Origin: Bryobacterales bacterium
GTDB lineage: Bacteria > Acidobacteriota > Terriglobia > Bryobacterales > Bryobacteraceae
Assembly (NCBI GenBank): GCA_003167255.1
Contig: PMTR01000056.1
Coordinates: 1 to 55,836 of the forward strand
Direction: 5' to 3'
Length of the DNA: 55,836 bases
In this document: positions 5,822-17,647 of the stretch, piece after piece
Layout: the number at the start of each line of letters is the position of its first letter
Position numbering within the stretch: position 1 is the first letter of the stretch
Position numbers and translations under genes: made by a program
The notes under the pieces: generated by a model
What the model was told of the DNA's origin: nothing
Seen by the model: only the letters and a program-made list of their open reading frames with translations
Database searches by the model: none

Positions 5822-8566
5822 ATGTTTCGTAACGCGCGATTTAGATCTACCGGATTGATTGCCCTGCTGCTGTTGGCGGCGGCGGCGTATTCGCAATCCT
5901 TGCCGCAAGGCGTGCAACTGGTCACCAAGGTGGAAGGGATCACAGAATACTCCCTGCCGAACGGCTTGCACTTCCTCTTGTTCCCGGATGCCTCGCAGCC
6001 CAAGGTGACGGTCAATATCACATACCTGGTGGGATCGCGGTTCGAAGGGTATGGCGAGACCGGCATGGCGCACCTTCTGGAGCACATGAATTTCATCCAG
6101 ACCAAGACGCGCACCAACATCAAGAAAGAGCTGACGGACCACGGCGCGCAGATGAACGGCACCACCGACTACGACCGGACCAACTACTTCGAGACATTCA
6201 ACTCGACCGATGAGAATTTGAAGTGGGCGCTGGAGCTGGAAGCCGACCGGATGATCAACACGCGCATCGAGAAGGCGCTGCTGGACAAGGAAATGACGGT
6301 GGTGCGCAACGAATTCGAGATGGGCGAGAACGACCCGGGCAACATTCTGTCCGAGCGGGTGATGGAAAGCGCGTATCTCTGGCACGCCTACGGGCACCCG
6401 GTGATCGGGAGCAAGTCCGACATCGAGAAGGTGCCGATCGAGAATCTGGCGGCCTTTTACAAAAAATACTATCAGCCGGATAACGCCCTGCTGCTGGTGG
6501 CGGGGAAGTTCGACGAAGCCAAGGCGCTGGCGTGGATTGTTGAGGATTTCGCGAAGATCCCGCGGCCGGAACGCAAGCTGGAAGCGCCCTACACGGTGGA
6601 ACCGACGCAGGACGGCGAGCGCTCCGTGACGCTGCGGCGCGTGGGCGACACGCAGTACGTCATGGCGTTGTACCACACGCCGGCGGCCACGCACCCGGAT
6701 GACGCGGCGGTGCAGGTGCTGGCCGGCGTGTTGGGCGACACTCCCTCGGGACGTCTCTACAAGGCCCTGGTGGATAACAAGAAAGCGGTTGAGGCGAATA
6801 TGGGCTCGGCGGAACAGCACGACCCGGGCTTCATCATGGCTACCGCGCAGTTGCAGCCGACCCAATCCATCGACGAGGCCCGCAAGATCCTGCTCGACAC
6901 CGTCGAAGGCCTGGCGAAAGAACCGCCTTCCAAGGAAGAAGTGGACCGCGTGAAAACCAGGCTGCTGAAGAACATCGAACTGGCCATGGCAAATTCGCAG
7001 TTTGTGGCGCTGATGCTGACGGAATACGCGGCGCAGGGCGATTGGCGGATGCTTTTCCTGGAACGCGACCGCATCAAGCAAGTGACGCCGGATGATGTGT
7101 TGCGCGTGGCCAAGGCCTACCTGAAAGAATCCAACCGCACGCTGGGCGAATTCATTCCCACCAAGGCGCCGGACCGCGCCGAGATTCCGGCCACGCCGGA
7201 ACTGGCGGGGACGTTTAAGGACTTCAAAGGCGGCCAGGCGGTGGCGGAGGGCGAAGTCTTCGACCCTTCCAACGCCAACATCGACAGCCGTGTGACGCGC
7301 GGCAAAATGGCCAACGGGCTGAAGGTCACGCTGCTGCCCAAAAAGAACCGGGGCGGCACGGTGGTGGCCAACCTGGTGGTGCGGTTCGGCGATGAGAAGT
7401 CGCTGTTCGGCAAGACGGCGGTGGCGCAACTGGTCGGCGCCGTGCTGATGCGCGGCACGAAGAACAAGTCGCGGCAGCAGATCCAGGATGAGATGGATAA
7501 GCTGAAAGCGCAGATCAGCGTGTCGGGTGGCGTGAACAACGCCACGGCGAGCATTCAGACAGTGGAAGCCAATTTGCCCGGCGCGCTGAAACTGGCGGCT
7601 GAGATCCTGCGTGAGCCGTCGTTCCCTGAAGCCGAGTTCGAGCAGGTGCGGCAACAGTTGATCGCCAATATCGAGGAAGGCCGCAGCGAGCCGCAAGTGC
7701 TGGCGGTGCAGGGATTGCAGCGGCGCATCAACAGCATCTACCCGCGCGGCGATGTGCGCTACGTGGGAACCGTGGACGAAGAGATCGAAGACCTGAAGAA
7801 GGTGACTTTCGACGAGGCGAAGAAATTCTACCAGCAGTTCTATGGCGCGTCCGAGGGCGAGTTCACCGTAGTGGGGCAGTTCGACAAGGCCGGGATTCAG
7901 AAACTCGGCGAGGATCTCTTCGGGAACTGGAAGAGCGCGGCTCCGTATGCCCGCGTCCTTTCGCCCTACCGGAAGATCGAACCGGAAAACGTCAAAATCG
8001 AAACTCCCGATAAGCAGAATGCCATGTCGGTTGCCGCGCAGATGTTCAAGATGTCGGATGAAGACCCGGATTATCCGGCGATGATTATGGCCAACTACAT
8101 CCTGGGCGGAACGTTCTCGGCCCGCCTGGTGACGCGCATCCGCCACAAAGAAGGGCTGAGCTATGGGGTAGCATCGCAGATCAATGTGCCGACCAAGGAC
8201 GATGGAGCGACGTTCTTCGCCTATGCCATCAGCAATCCGGAGAATGCGCCGAAGGTGGAAGCGAGCCTCATAGACGAGGTGGGGCTCACCATCAAGGGAG
8301 GTTTCACTTCGGAAGAACTGGCGGCGGCCAAGAAGGCCTGGGCCGAGGAACGCCTGGTGGGCCGTTCGCAGGATGGGTCGCTGGGCGGGCTGCTGGCGGC
8401 GCGGACGCGCTGGGGGCGGACCATGCAGTTCGATCAGGACTTGGAAAACAAAGTCGCCGCGCTCACGCTGGATCAGGTCTCGGCGGCGCTCGGCAAAGCC
8501 ATCGGGGCGACGCGATTCATTTACGTCAAGGCCGGCGATTTCAAAAAAGCTGGCGTGTATCAGTAG
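5822..8566 (+). CDS. M16 family zinc metallopeptidase, secreted
   Basis: 914 residues with a signal peptide (about 1-24, GLIALLLLAAAAYSQS). The protein is a tandem of two M16 halves. The N-terminal half has the inverted zinc motif HxxEH at His84-Glu87-His88 (MAHLLEHMNF) and the distal glutamate region VVRNEFEMGENDP. The C-terminal half (from about 490, NGLKVTLLPKKNRGG) lacks HxxEH, as in two-domain pitrilysin-type enzymes, and ends with the substrate-gripping R/Y region HKEGLSYGVAS. Such enzymes degrade peptides in the periplasm. It is monocistronic behind an extended -10 promoter. A 989-residue antisense frame on the other strand is a codon-bias shadow. Confidence 0.93.
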   Translation: MFRNARFRSTGLIALLLLAAAAYSQSLPQGVQLVTKVEGITEYSLPNGLHFLLFPDASQPKVTVNITYLVGSRFEGYGETGMAHLLEHMNFIQTKTRTNIKKELTDHGAQMNGTTDYDRTNYFETFNSTDENLKWALELEADRMINTRIEKALLDKEMTVVRNEFEMGENDPGNILSERVMESAYLWHAYGHPVIGSKSDIEKVPIENLAAFYKKYYQPDNALLLVAGKFDEAKALAWIVEDFAKIPRPERKLEAPYTVEPTQDGERSVTLRRVGDTQYVMALYHTPAATHPDDAAVQVLAGVLGDTPSGRLYKALVDNKKAVEANMGSAEQHDPGFIMATAQLQPTQSIDEARKILLDTVEGLAKEPPSKEEVDRVKTRLLKNIELAMANSQFVALMLTEYAAQGDWRMLFLERDRIKQVTPDDVLRVAKAYLKESNRTLGEFIPTKAPDRAEIPATPELAGTFKDFKGGQAVAEGEVFDPSNANIDSRVTRGKMANGLKVTLLPKKNRGGTVVANLVVRFGDEKSLFGKTAVAQLVGAVLMRGTKNKSRQQIQDEMDKLKAQISVSGGVNNATASIQTVEANLPGALKLAAEILREPSFPEAEFEQVRQQLIANIEEGRSEPQVLAVQGLQRRINSIYPRGDVRYVGTVDEEIEDLKKVTFDEAKKFYQQFYGASEGEFTVVGQFDKAGIQKLGEDLFGNWKSAAPYARVLSPYRKIEPENVKIETPDKQNAMSVAAQMFKMSDEDPDYPAMIMANYILGGTFSARLVTRIRHKEGLSYGVASQINVPTKDDGATFFAYAISNPENAPKVEASLIDEVGLTIKGGFTSEELAAAKKAWAEERLVGRSQDGSLGGLLAARTRWGRTMQFDQDLENKVAALTLDQVSAALGKAIGATRFIYVKAGDFKKAGVYQ

Positions 8567-8582
8567 TCGATGTCTCCAAACC

Positions 8583-8603
8583 GAGCCGCGACCGTAAGGG
8601 AGC
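8583..8603 (+). repeat. Dispersed 21-bp repeat, copy 1
   Basis: This sequence (gagccgcgaccgtaaggg and agc) recurs in reverse orientation at 43780-43800 (one mismatch) and 45713-45733 (identical). It lies here in the short gap between two convergent genes. Confidence 0.7.
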
Positions 8604-8634
8604 GCAGTTGGAACGGAGTCACTCGGTTCAAGCG

Positions 8635-9399
8635 CTAGTAGTCGAAGACGAGGCTGGAGCAGGTGACCCCGGCCTCGGCCTTCATCAACTCCGAGACGTC
8701 GACAAGCCGGACTTTTCTCCCGAGGCGCGCGAGAATCTCCGCGGTCCGCGGGAAGCACTGCGGCGCAATGATGGAATCGCCGATCGCAAGCACGTTGGCG
8801 GCGCGCGGCTCATCCGGTGCGATATCCAGGATGCGGAATTCCCGCAGCGGCGCCGTGTCGAGCCAGTCGCGATTGGCCAGAATCACGCCATCGCCGACGT
8901 AGCAACAGGCGGTCTTCAAGTGCAGAGCGCCGCGCACTTCCACCGGAATCACGGTGTATCCGAAAGGCGCGAGTTCGGCGGCGAGTTGCTCGATGCCGGC
9001 GCGATTGGAGCGATGCGAAGTCCCGACAAAAAGCCTGCGTCCGATGCGCATGACGTCGCCGCCTTCGAGCGTGGCAGGCTCGCGCAAATGGCGCAGTGGG
9101 CGGTAGCGCTCGAGCGCGCACGCCAATGATTCCGATTCCCCCCGCCGCGATTCCGCGCCCATGCGCGTCATGACGGCGACTTCATCCACCACCACGGCCG
9201 GATCTTCCACGAAGACCGAATCCGGGTAATCCGGTTCGGCTGCCAGTGAGACCACCTCCGCGCCCATCTCGGCGAGGCAGGCTTCGTAGAGGCGGTGCTG
9301 TTCTTCGGCCTTGGCGAGCGAGATTTCCTGCCGTTCGATGAATCCCAGTTCACAGCGGTTGATGGCCGGGCTGACGGCGCGGGTGATGGCGATTAACAT
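8635..9399 (-). CDS. Dimethylarginine dimethylaminohydrolase-like guanidine hydrolase
   Basis: 254 residues, the size of bacterial DDAH. Family motifs occur in order: SVFVEDPAVV (Glu65, Asp66), EGGDV (Glu112), LHLKTACCY (catalytic His160) and the C-terminal nucleophile Cys247 in GVTCSSLVF. DDAH converts N-omega-methylated arginines to citrulline and methylamines; some relatives act on other guanidines. The full Cys-His-Glu set indicates an active enzyme. It lies 35 nt downstream of the rloB-like gene on the same strand and could be read through from it. The link to the cassette may be only positional. Substrate choice between dimethylarginine and arginine is not settled by sequence alone. Confidence 0.88.
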   Translation of the reverse strand: MLIAITRAVSPAINRCELGFIERQEISLAKAEEQHRLYEACLAEMGAEVVSLAAEPDYPDSVFVEDPAVVVDEVAVMTRMGAESRRGESESLACALERYRPLRHLREPATLEGGDVMRIGRRLFVGTSHRSNRAGIEQLAAELAPFGYTVIPVEVRGALHLKTACCYVGDGVILANRDWLDTAPLREFRILDIAPDEPRAANVLAIGDSIIAPQCFPRTAEILARLGRKVRLVDVSELMKAEAGVTCSSLVFDY

Positions 9400-9434
9400 G
9401 TCCAGAATCTCAGGCTAAATCAGATCGACGGACT

Positions 9435-10049
9435 TCAGCGTCGACACGCCTCTTGTATCTGTTGAATTAGCCGGTACACGCCGGTTGACGGGTTTCCACC
9501 AGCGTTCTCGCGGGATTCCTGCCAATTCTCAAGCTGAATCGCTCTTTCAGTGGCCTCAACTTGATGAGGCCTCAAAACGTCACAGGGAGGCTCCTTTTGG
9601 TAGCCTGGCATATGCTGACGACACATGTGCTGCACCTTATGCCGGTCGATATGTGCAGTCTGGTCCTGAAAGTGGAGCAGAAACCATAGCTCAAAACATG
9701 GGTTAGAAACCGCGAGGTTGATTGCATTCGCGTGTGCTTGCTGTTTGGCCTCCGGCACAAAAGGGTGTTCATCGATGTCAAATACGCACCAAACACTGTC
9801 ATACCGAAGGTTCTCATCCTTGCGACGCTTAGCGTCGCGTTCAGACTGCTTCTTCATAAACACAGCCCGTTCCACCACAGTCTTGGGGACACCACCGGGA
9901 GCAATTTCCAGCTCGATTATTCCGCGCTCCATACGACGAATGTCGTCGAAGTAATCAGGTTCGGTGACCTCCCCCTCGCACACGATCAGGAAGCGGGCGC
10001 GGGGCTCTCGGAAGCTTCTGCGCCTGCGCAGGTTATCCCTCTTCTTCAT
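9435..10049 (-). CDS. RloB-like TOPRIM-type protein, putative phage-defence effector
   Basis: 204 residues matching the RloB-like family (PF13707 type). The first strand carries ARFLIVCEGEVTEPDYF with Glu25/Glu27. A second acidic pair lies in VWCVFDIDEH (Asp91, Asp93). The hallmark SNPCFELWFLLHF is at about 115-127. This arrangement resembles a TOPRIM metal site (E...DxD), so a nuclease or nucleotidyl chemistry is plausible but unproven. The start codon overlaps the upstream AAA ATPase gene by 17 nt. In AbiL of Lactococcus (AbiLi/AbiLii, from memory) and in PARIS, an AAA15 ATPase is paired with a small TOPRIM-like partner in abortive infection. Base composition is visibly lower in GC than the flanks, suggesting transfer. 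Confidence 0.82.
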   Translation of the reverse strand: MKKRDNLRRRRSFREPRARFLIVCEGEVTEPDYFDDIRRMERGIIELEIAPGGVPKTVVERAVFMKKQSERDAKRRKDENLRYDSVWCVFDIDEHPFVPEAKQQAHANAINLAVSNPCFELWFLLHFQDQTAHIDRHKVQHMCRQHMPGYQKEPPCDVLRPHQVEATERAIQLENWQESRENAGGNPSTGVYRLIQQIQEACRR

Positions 10050-11253
10050 GGCTGCCCTTGAGAACCCAGTCGGCGTTCAGGAACGGAATGGCACCGTACC
10101 GACCCTGCAAGTAACCATTCTCGAGATTCTCTTGCTTACGTGGTTTGAAGTCCGTCAACGGGTACAGTTGGCTGGCTCCGTCCTGGCCCTTTTCTGTAAA
10201 CCAGATCTGATCGCGCCTTAGAACGCCGGCATTCAGCAGGTTGGTGTCGTGCGTGTTGAAGATAAGTTGGGCAGAAGCAGATTTGCTCTTGGTGTCACTA
10301 AACAGCCGAATCAGTTGCATGGCAAGAAGCGGGTGAAGGCTGTGGTCTAGCTCGTCGACACAGACGACTCCTCCGTTGCTCAGGGCGCTAATAACCGGCT
10401 CCAACAAGGATAAGAATGCAATTGTGCCCATCGACTCTTGATTTACACTAAAAGGGAGATCTGTATCACCAATCCGGTGTAGAAACCGAATCTTAAATGG
10501 CACCAAAGATAAGGCGTTGGCAGCGAAATCCTTTGCCTCGGCCTCTTGGATACTCAAGTCCGTGATACCCAAATCTGCCAACGAAAGCAGCCGGGCAGAT
10601 TTCTGTCGTAAGTCGGTATCGGCGTAGAGAGCGCGAGCTCGTTGATTAGTCATCGACCTCGCACCCACAACGAACGACAGAGATCGCGAGAACCAGCTAT
10701 AGGCTGCCGACAGTGCCTCGTGATTGTTCTGTGCGGCAGCCGATAGGAATAAGCTGTTCGGACGGGTTAACCGCTCGATTGTTCGGTTGTCGCCCTGCAA
10801 TTTGGCGCTGAAGGAAATAGGTTTGTTCCTCTCTCGCGCAAACCAAGTCTGCTTCTTGCCTAACGGATAGGCGTACATCCATTCTTCGATGACGGCTTCA
10901 GGGCTAAGGGAAAACCCGTACTGATAGCGGACGCCGTCCAAGAGGAAATCAGCAGAGAAGGTGGTCGGTGAATCCGATTGTCCCGCAAAAGGCTCAAGGC
11001 GGATGGCCTTGTCGGGCTCCCAGCGGGCATGAGAGTTTGTGACCACGCCTCGCATGAATCGGAGCGCTAGAATGACGTTCGTCTTACCCGACGCATTTGC
11101 CCCGTAGATCGCGGCAACTGGCAGCACGCCGTCATCAACCCCGGATGGATGAAACACACTCTCAGCCCGATCATTGATGGCTCCAGCAACCATGGACAGC
11201 TCTTGCTCAGTCGGAAATGATCGAAAGTTCGAAAACCGAAATCGCAGCAGCAT
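10033..11253 (-). CDS. AAA15-type ATPase (RloA-like), putative phage-defence sensor
   Basis: 406 residues from the ATG at 11253. A longer frame upstream would add 75 residues with no family character and would overlap the divergent metY promoter. The protein starts with the SMC/OLD-like strand MLLRFRFSNFRSF and has Walker A GANASGKTN at 51-59. Walker B is VVCVDELDHSLHP with Asp300-Glu301, followed by the switch histidine NTHDTNLL (His335). The C-terminal motif YLQGRYGAIPFL is typical of AAA15 ATPases partnered with RloB-like proteins. The core is interrupted by a long helical insertion (about 140-280), as in ABC-type sensors such as AriA. It probably senses phage and releases the RloB-like partner; this is inferred from related systems. 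Confidence 0.85.
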   Translation of the reverse strand: MLLRFRFSNFRSFPTEQELSMVAGAINDRAESVFHPSGVDDGVLPVAAIYGANASGKTNVILALRFMRGVVTNSHARWEPDKAIRLEPFAGQSDSPTTFSADFLLDGVRYQYGFSLSPEAVIEEWMYAYPLGKKQTWFARERNKPISFSAKLQGDNRTIERLTRPNSLFLSAAAQNNHEALSAAYSWFSRSLSFVVGARSMTNQRARALYADTDLRQKSARLLSLADLGITDLSIQEAEAKDFAANALSLVPFKIRFLHRIGDTDLPFSVNQESMGTIAFLSLLEPVISALSNGGVVCVDELDHSLHPLLAMQLIRLFSDTKSKSASAQLIFNTHDTNLLNAGVLRRDQIWFTEKGQDGASQLYPLTDFKPRKQENLENGYLQGRYGAIPFLNADWVLKGSHEEEG

Positions 11254-11271
11254 AAATAGAGGCCTTGTTTC

Positions 11272-11277
11272 ATTATA
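11272..11277 (-). promoter_or_regulatory. -10 element of the rloAB-like cassette
   Basis: On the minus strand a perfect TATAAT (forward attata) lies 18 nt upstream of the chosen ATG, giving a leader of about 12 nt. No convincing -35 is present at 16-18 nt and only a weak AGG ribosome site is seen, so expression is probably low or activator-dependent. Confidence 0.5.
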
Positions 11278-11383
11278 GCGGCAATATGCGCACAAAGTCT
11301 GCATGAATCCTGGCAAAAAGATGCAGATGGCATACTTTTGGCTCGCTCTTGTCCCGAATTGGCTTCCAAAACCGCACGCGTGA

Positions 11384-15461
<4,078 letters not shown>

Positions 15462-15500
15462 CGATTGCATCGACCGCAAGAGCCGCGCGCGCAGGAGTGG

Positions 15501-15638
15501 GGCAGCCAATCATGGCTGCCGCCGGCTTTCAGCCGGCGCTTTGGTGCGCACGGCATTCCGCTCCGGTGATGGCGGCTGGGTGACAGACGACGAAAGGCGA
15601 TCGTCTGTCCCACTTCTGGCCAGGAGGCCTGTCCTACT
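15501..15638. repeat. Cluster of palindromes between convergent genes
   Basis: Four hairpins follow each other: 15501-15520 (GGCAGCCA/TGGCTGCC), 15521-15537 (GCCGGCT/AGCCGGC), 15582-15609 (GACAGACGA/TCGTCTGTC) and 15618-15629 (GGCC aggA GGCC type). The last lies within a 21-bp segment (15618-15638) identical to 20352-20372. There is no T-run after any of them. They may act as REP-like sequences or rho-dependent stop sites between the convergent M1-like and rlmI genes. Confidence 0.6.
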
Positions 15639-15641
15639 CAC

Positions 15642-16808
15642 TCACACTACTTGCAGCACCAGGCACTTCAGGTAGTGGGTCTCGGGCACCGTCAGCAGCA
15701 CCGGGTGGTCTTGCGCCTGGGTGCGGCGTTCCAACACACGCAGCGTGCGATTGGAGTCGAGGGCCGCTTGCGCCACGAGTTCCAGCAGCATGGCTTCGCT
15801 CACGTGGTGCGAACACGAACACGTCACCAGGATGCCTCCCGGCCCGAGAAGCTGCAAGGCCCGCAGGTTGATCTGCTTGTAGCCGGTGGCCGCGGCCTCC
15901 AGGTTGCCACGGCTCTTGGCGAAGGCCGGCGGGTCCAGCACCACCAGCGAATACCGCCGCCGCGCCGATGCGTGAGCCGCCAGCAGATCGAAACAATCTC
16001 CCTCCTGGAAATGAATGTTGCCGATTCGGTTGTCTTCCGCATTGGCGCGCGCGGCTGACAGCGCCGGCGCAGAGCTGTCCACCGCCTCCACCTGCTGGCA
16101 CTTCGCCGCCAGGTGCAGCGCGAACCCGCCGGCCGACGTGAAACAATCGAGCGCGTTTCCGCCCCGGGCGTATTGAGCGGCTGCGCGGTAGTTCTCGCGC
16201 TGGTCCAGAAAGATGCCGGTCTTCTGCCCGCGCAGCAGGTCGGCGCGCATGGCCAGGCCGTTGATCCGCACGGCCACCCAGTCGGGAATCTCGCCTGCCA
16301 TGACAGTTGTCTCCAGTGGCAACTGCTCCTTGGCGCGCACCGCTACGTCGTTGCGCGCCACAATCCCGCGCGGCTGGAAGATCTCGCCCAGGGCCGCGGC
16401 AATCTCGCTCCGCGCGGCGTCCATGCCCTGGTCGAGCGTCTGCATCACCAGGTAATCCGCATAGCGGTCCACCACCAGCCCAGGCAGCAAGTCGGCCTCA
16501 CCGTGCACTACGCGATAAGCGTTGCTGTCTTCTCCGACTACCAGCCGCCGGTAGGTCTCCGCCGCGCGCAACCGGTTCAAAAAGAATTCATGCCCAATCG
16601 GCTCCACCTGGCGCGAGAGCATCCGCAGCGCAATCTGCGATGTGGAACTGTAGTGCGCGGTGCCCAGCCAGCGGCCGCGCGGGTCGCCCACTTTGACCGC
16701 CTCGCCCGGGCGGGCGGCCCCGCGGTCGGTCACATCGCTGGAAAAGATCCAGGGATGCCCGGACTCCACTCGCCCGGCCGCCTTGCGGCTGACCCGCACT
16801 TCGTTCAT
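15642..16808 (-). CDS. rlmI: 23S rRNA m5C methyltransferase, RlmI-like
   Basis: 388 residues. An N-terminal PUA-type RNA-binding domain (about 1-75, VESGHPWIFSSDVT and GEAVKVGDPRGRWLGTAHY) is followed by a middle domain and a class I SAM fold. SAM motif I is LDCFTSAGGFALHLA, the catalytic DPP motif is VVLDPPAFAKSRGN, and the downstream cysteine motif is VTCSCSHHVS. These define the COG1092/RlmI family, which methylates C1962 of 23S rRNA in E. coli. The start ATG overlaps the htpX stop (4 nt), placing it last in clpB-htpX-rlmI. Linking rRNA modification with heat-shock proteases on one transcript is plausible but inferred. Confidence 0.88.
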   Translation of the reverse strand: MNEVRVSRKAAGRVESGHPWIFSSDVTDRGAARPGEAVKVGDPRGRWLGTAHYSSTSQIALRMLSRQVEPIGHEFFLNRLRAAETYRRLVVGEDSNAYRVVHGEADLLPGLVVDRYADYLVMQTLDQGMDAARSEIAAALGEIFQPRGIVARNDVAVRAKEQLPLETTVMAGEIPDWVAVRINGLAMRADLLRGQKTGIFLDQRENYRAAAQYARGGNALDCFTSAGGFALHLAAKCQQVEAVDSSAPALSAARANAEDNRIGNIHFQEGDCFDLLAAHASARRRYSLVVLDPPAFAKSRGNLEAAATGYKQINLRALQLLGPGGILVTCSCSHHVSEAMLLELVAQAALDSNRTLRVLERRTQAQDHPVLLTVPETHYLKCLVLQVV

Positions 16809-17647
16809 CGCATCTGCTCGAGGCGGCGGATACGATCCTCGGTGGAGGGGTGCGTGGAGAACAGGCTGCCGAGGCCGAATCCCAGCCGGGGCTTGATGAT
16901 GAACAGGTGCGCCGTGGACGGTGTTGCATCCATGGGGATGCGTTTGGAATAGGTTTCCAGTTTTTGCAAGCCGGAAATCAGCTCGTAGGGCGTCCCGGTG
17001 TATTTCGCCGACGCCGCATCGGCCTCGTATTCCCGCGAACGCGAAATCGCCATTTGGATCAGCAACGCCGCGATCGGCGCCAGGATCATCATGGCGATGG
17101 CGCCCATCGCGCCGCCCTCTCTATCATTGCTGCGGCGCGAGCCCCCGAACCAGAACGCCATGCGCGCCAGCAACGTGATGGCCGCCGCCAGCGTGGCAGC
17201 CACGGAGCTGATCAGAATGTCGCGATGCAACACGTGTCCCAGCTCATGCGCCACCACGCCTTCGATTTCACGGTCGTCCATCAACTTCAGAATGCCGCTG
17301 GTGAATGCCACCGAAGCGTGCGCCGGGTTGCGCCCGGTGGCAAACGCGTTCGGCGAATCCTCCGGGATGATCCAGAGTTTGGGCATGGGCAGCCCCATCT
17401 TCTGGCACAGGTTGCGCACGATGGGCGCTACTCGCCGGTACGCTTCCGGGTTTTCCGTCTCGCTCACGGGCTGCGCCTTGTAGGACATCAGCGCGATCTT
17501 GTCGGAGAAGAAATAGCTCGAAAAATTCATCACCACTGCCAGGCCCAGCCCCAGGTAGAGCCCGTTCTGGCCGCCGATCATGCCGCCGCCCACTACCAGC
17601 ACGGCGCTCATCAGCCCCAATAGTAGCGCGGTCTTGACGGTGTTCAT
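16805..17647 (-). CDS. htpX: Membrane zinc protease HtpX (M48)
   Basis: 280 residues, normal for HtpX. Two N-terminal membrane helices (about 5-22 and 29-45) are followed by the cytoplasmic M48 site HELGH (His134, Glu135, His138), two more hydrophobic segments (about 148-168 and 182-200), and the third zinc ligand in SRSREYEAD. It degrades misfolded inner-membrane proteins with FtsH. It overlaps clpB upstream and rlmI downstream by 4 nt each, so translation is coupled through the three genes. An antisense frame of 257 residues on the plus strand is a shadow. Confidence 0.95.
   Translation of the reverse strand: MNTVKTALLLGLMSAVLVVGGGMIGGQNGLYLGLGLAVVMNFSSYFFSDKIALMSYKAQPVSETENPEAYRRVAPIVRNLCQKMGLPMPKLWIIPEDSPNAFATGRNPAHASVAFTSGILKLMDDREIEGVVAHELGHVLHRDILISSVAATLAAAITLLARMAFWFGGSRRSNDREGGAMGAIAMMILAPIAALLIQMAISRSREYEADAASAKYTGTPYELISGLQKLETYSKRIPMDATPSTAHLFIIKPRLGFGLGSLFSTHPSTEDRIRRLEQMR

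Noticed and set aside
5789-8758. 989-residue open frame on the minus strand
   Set aside because: Lies antisense to the M16 peptidase, whose motifs and promoter are clear. The frame is rich in Arg and His and has no domain; typical codon-bias shadow in high-GC DNA.
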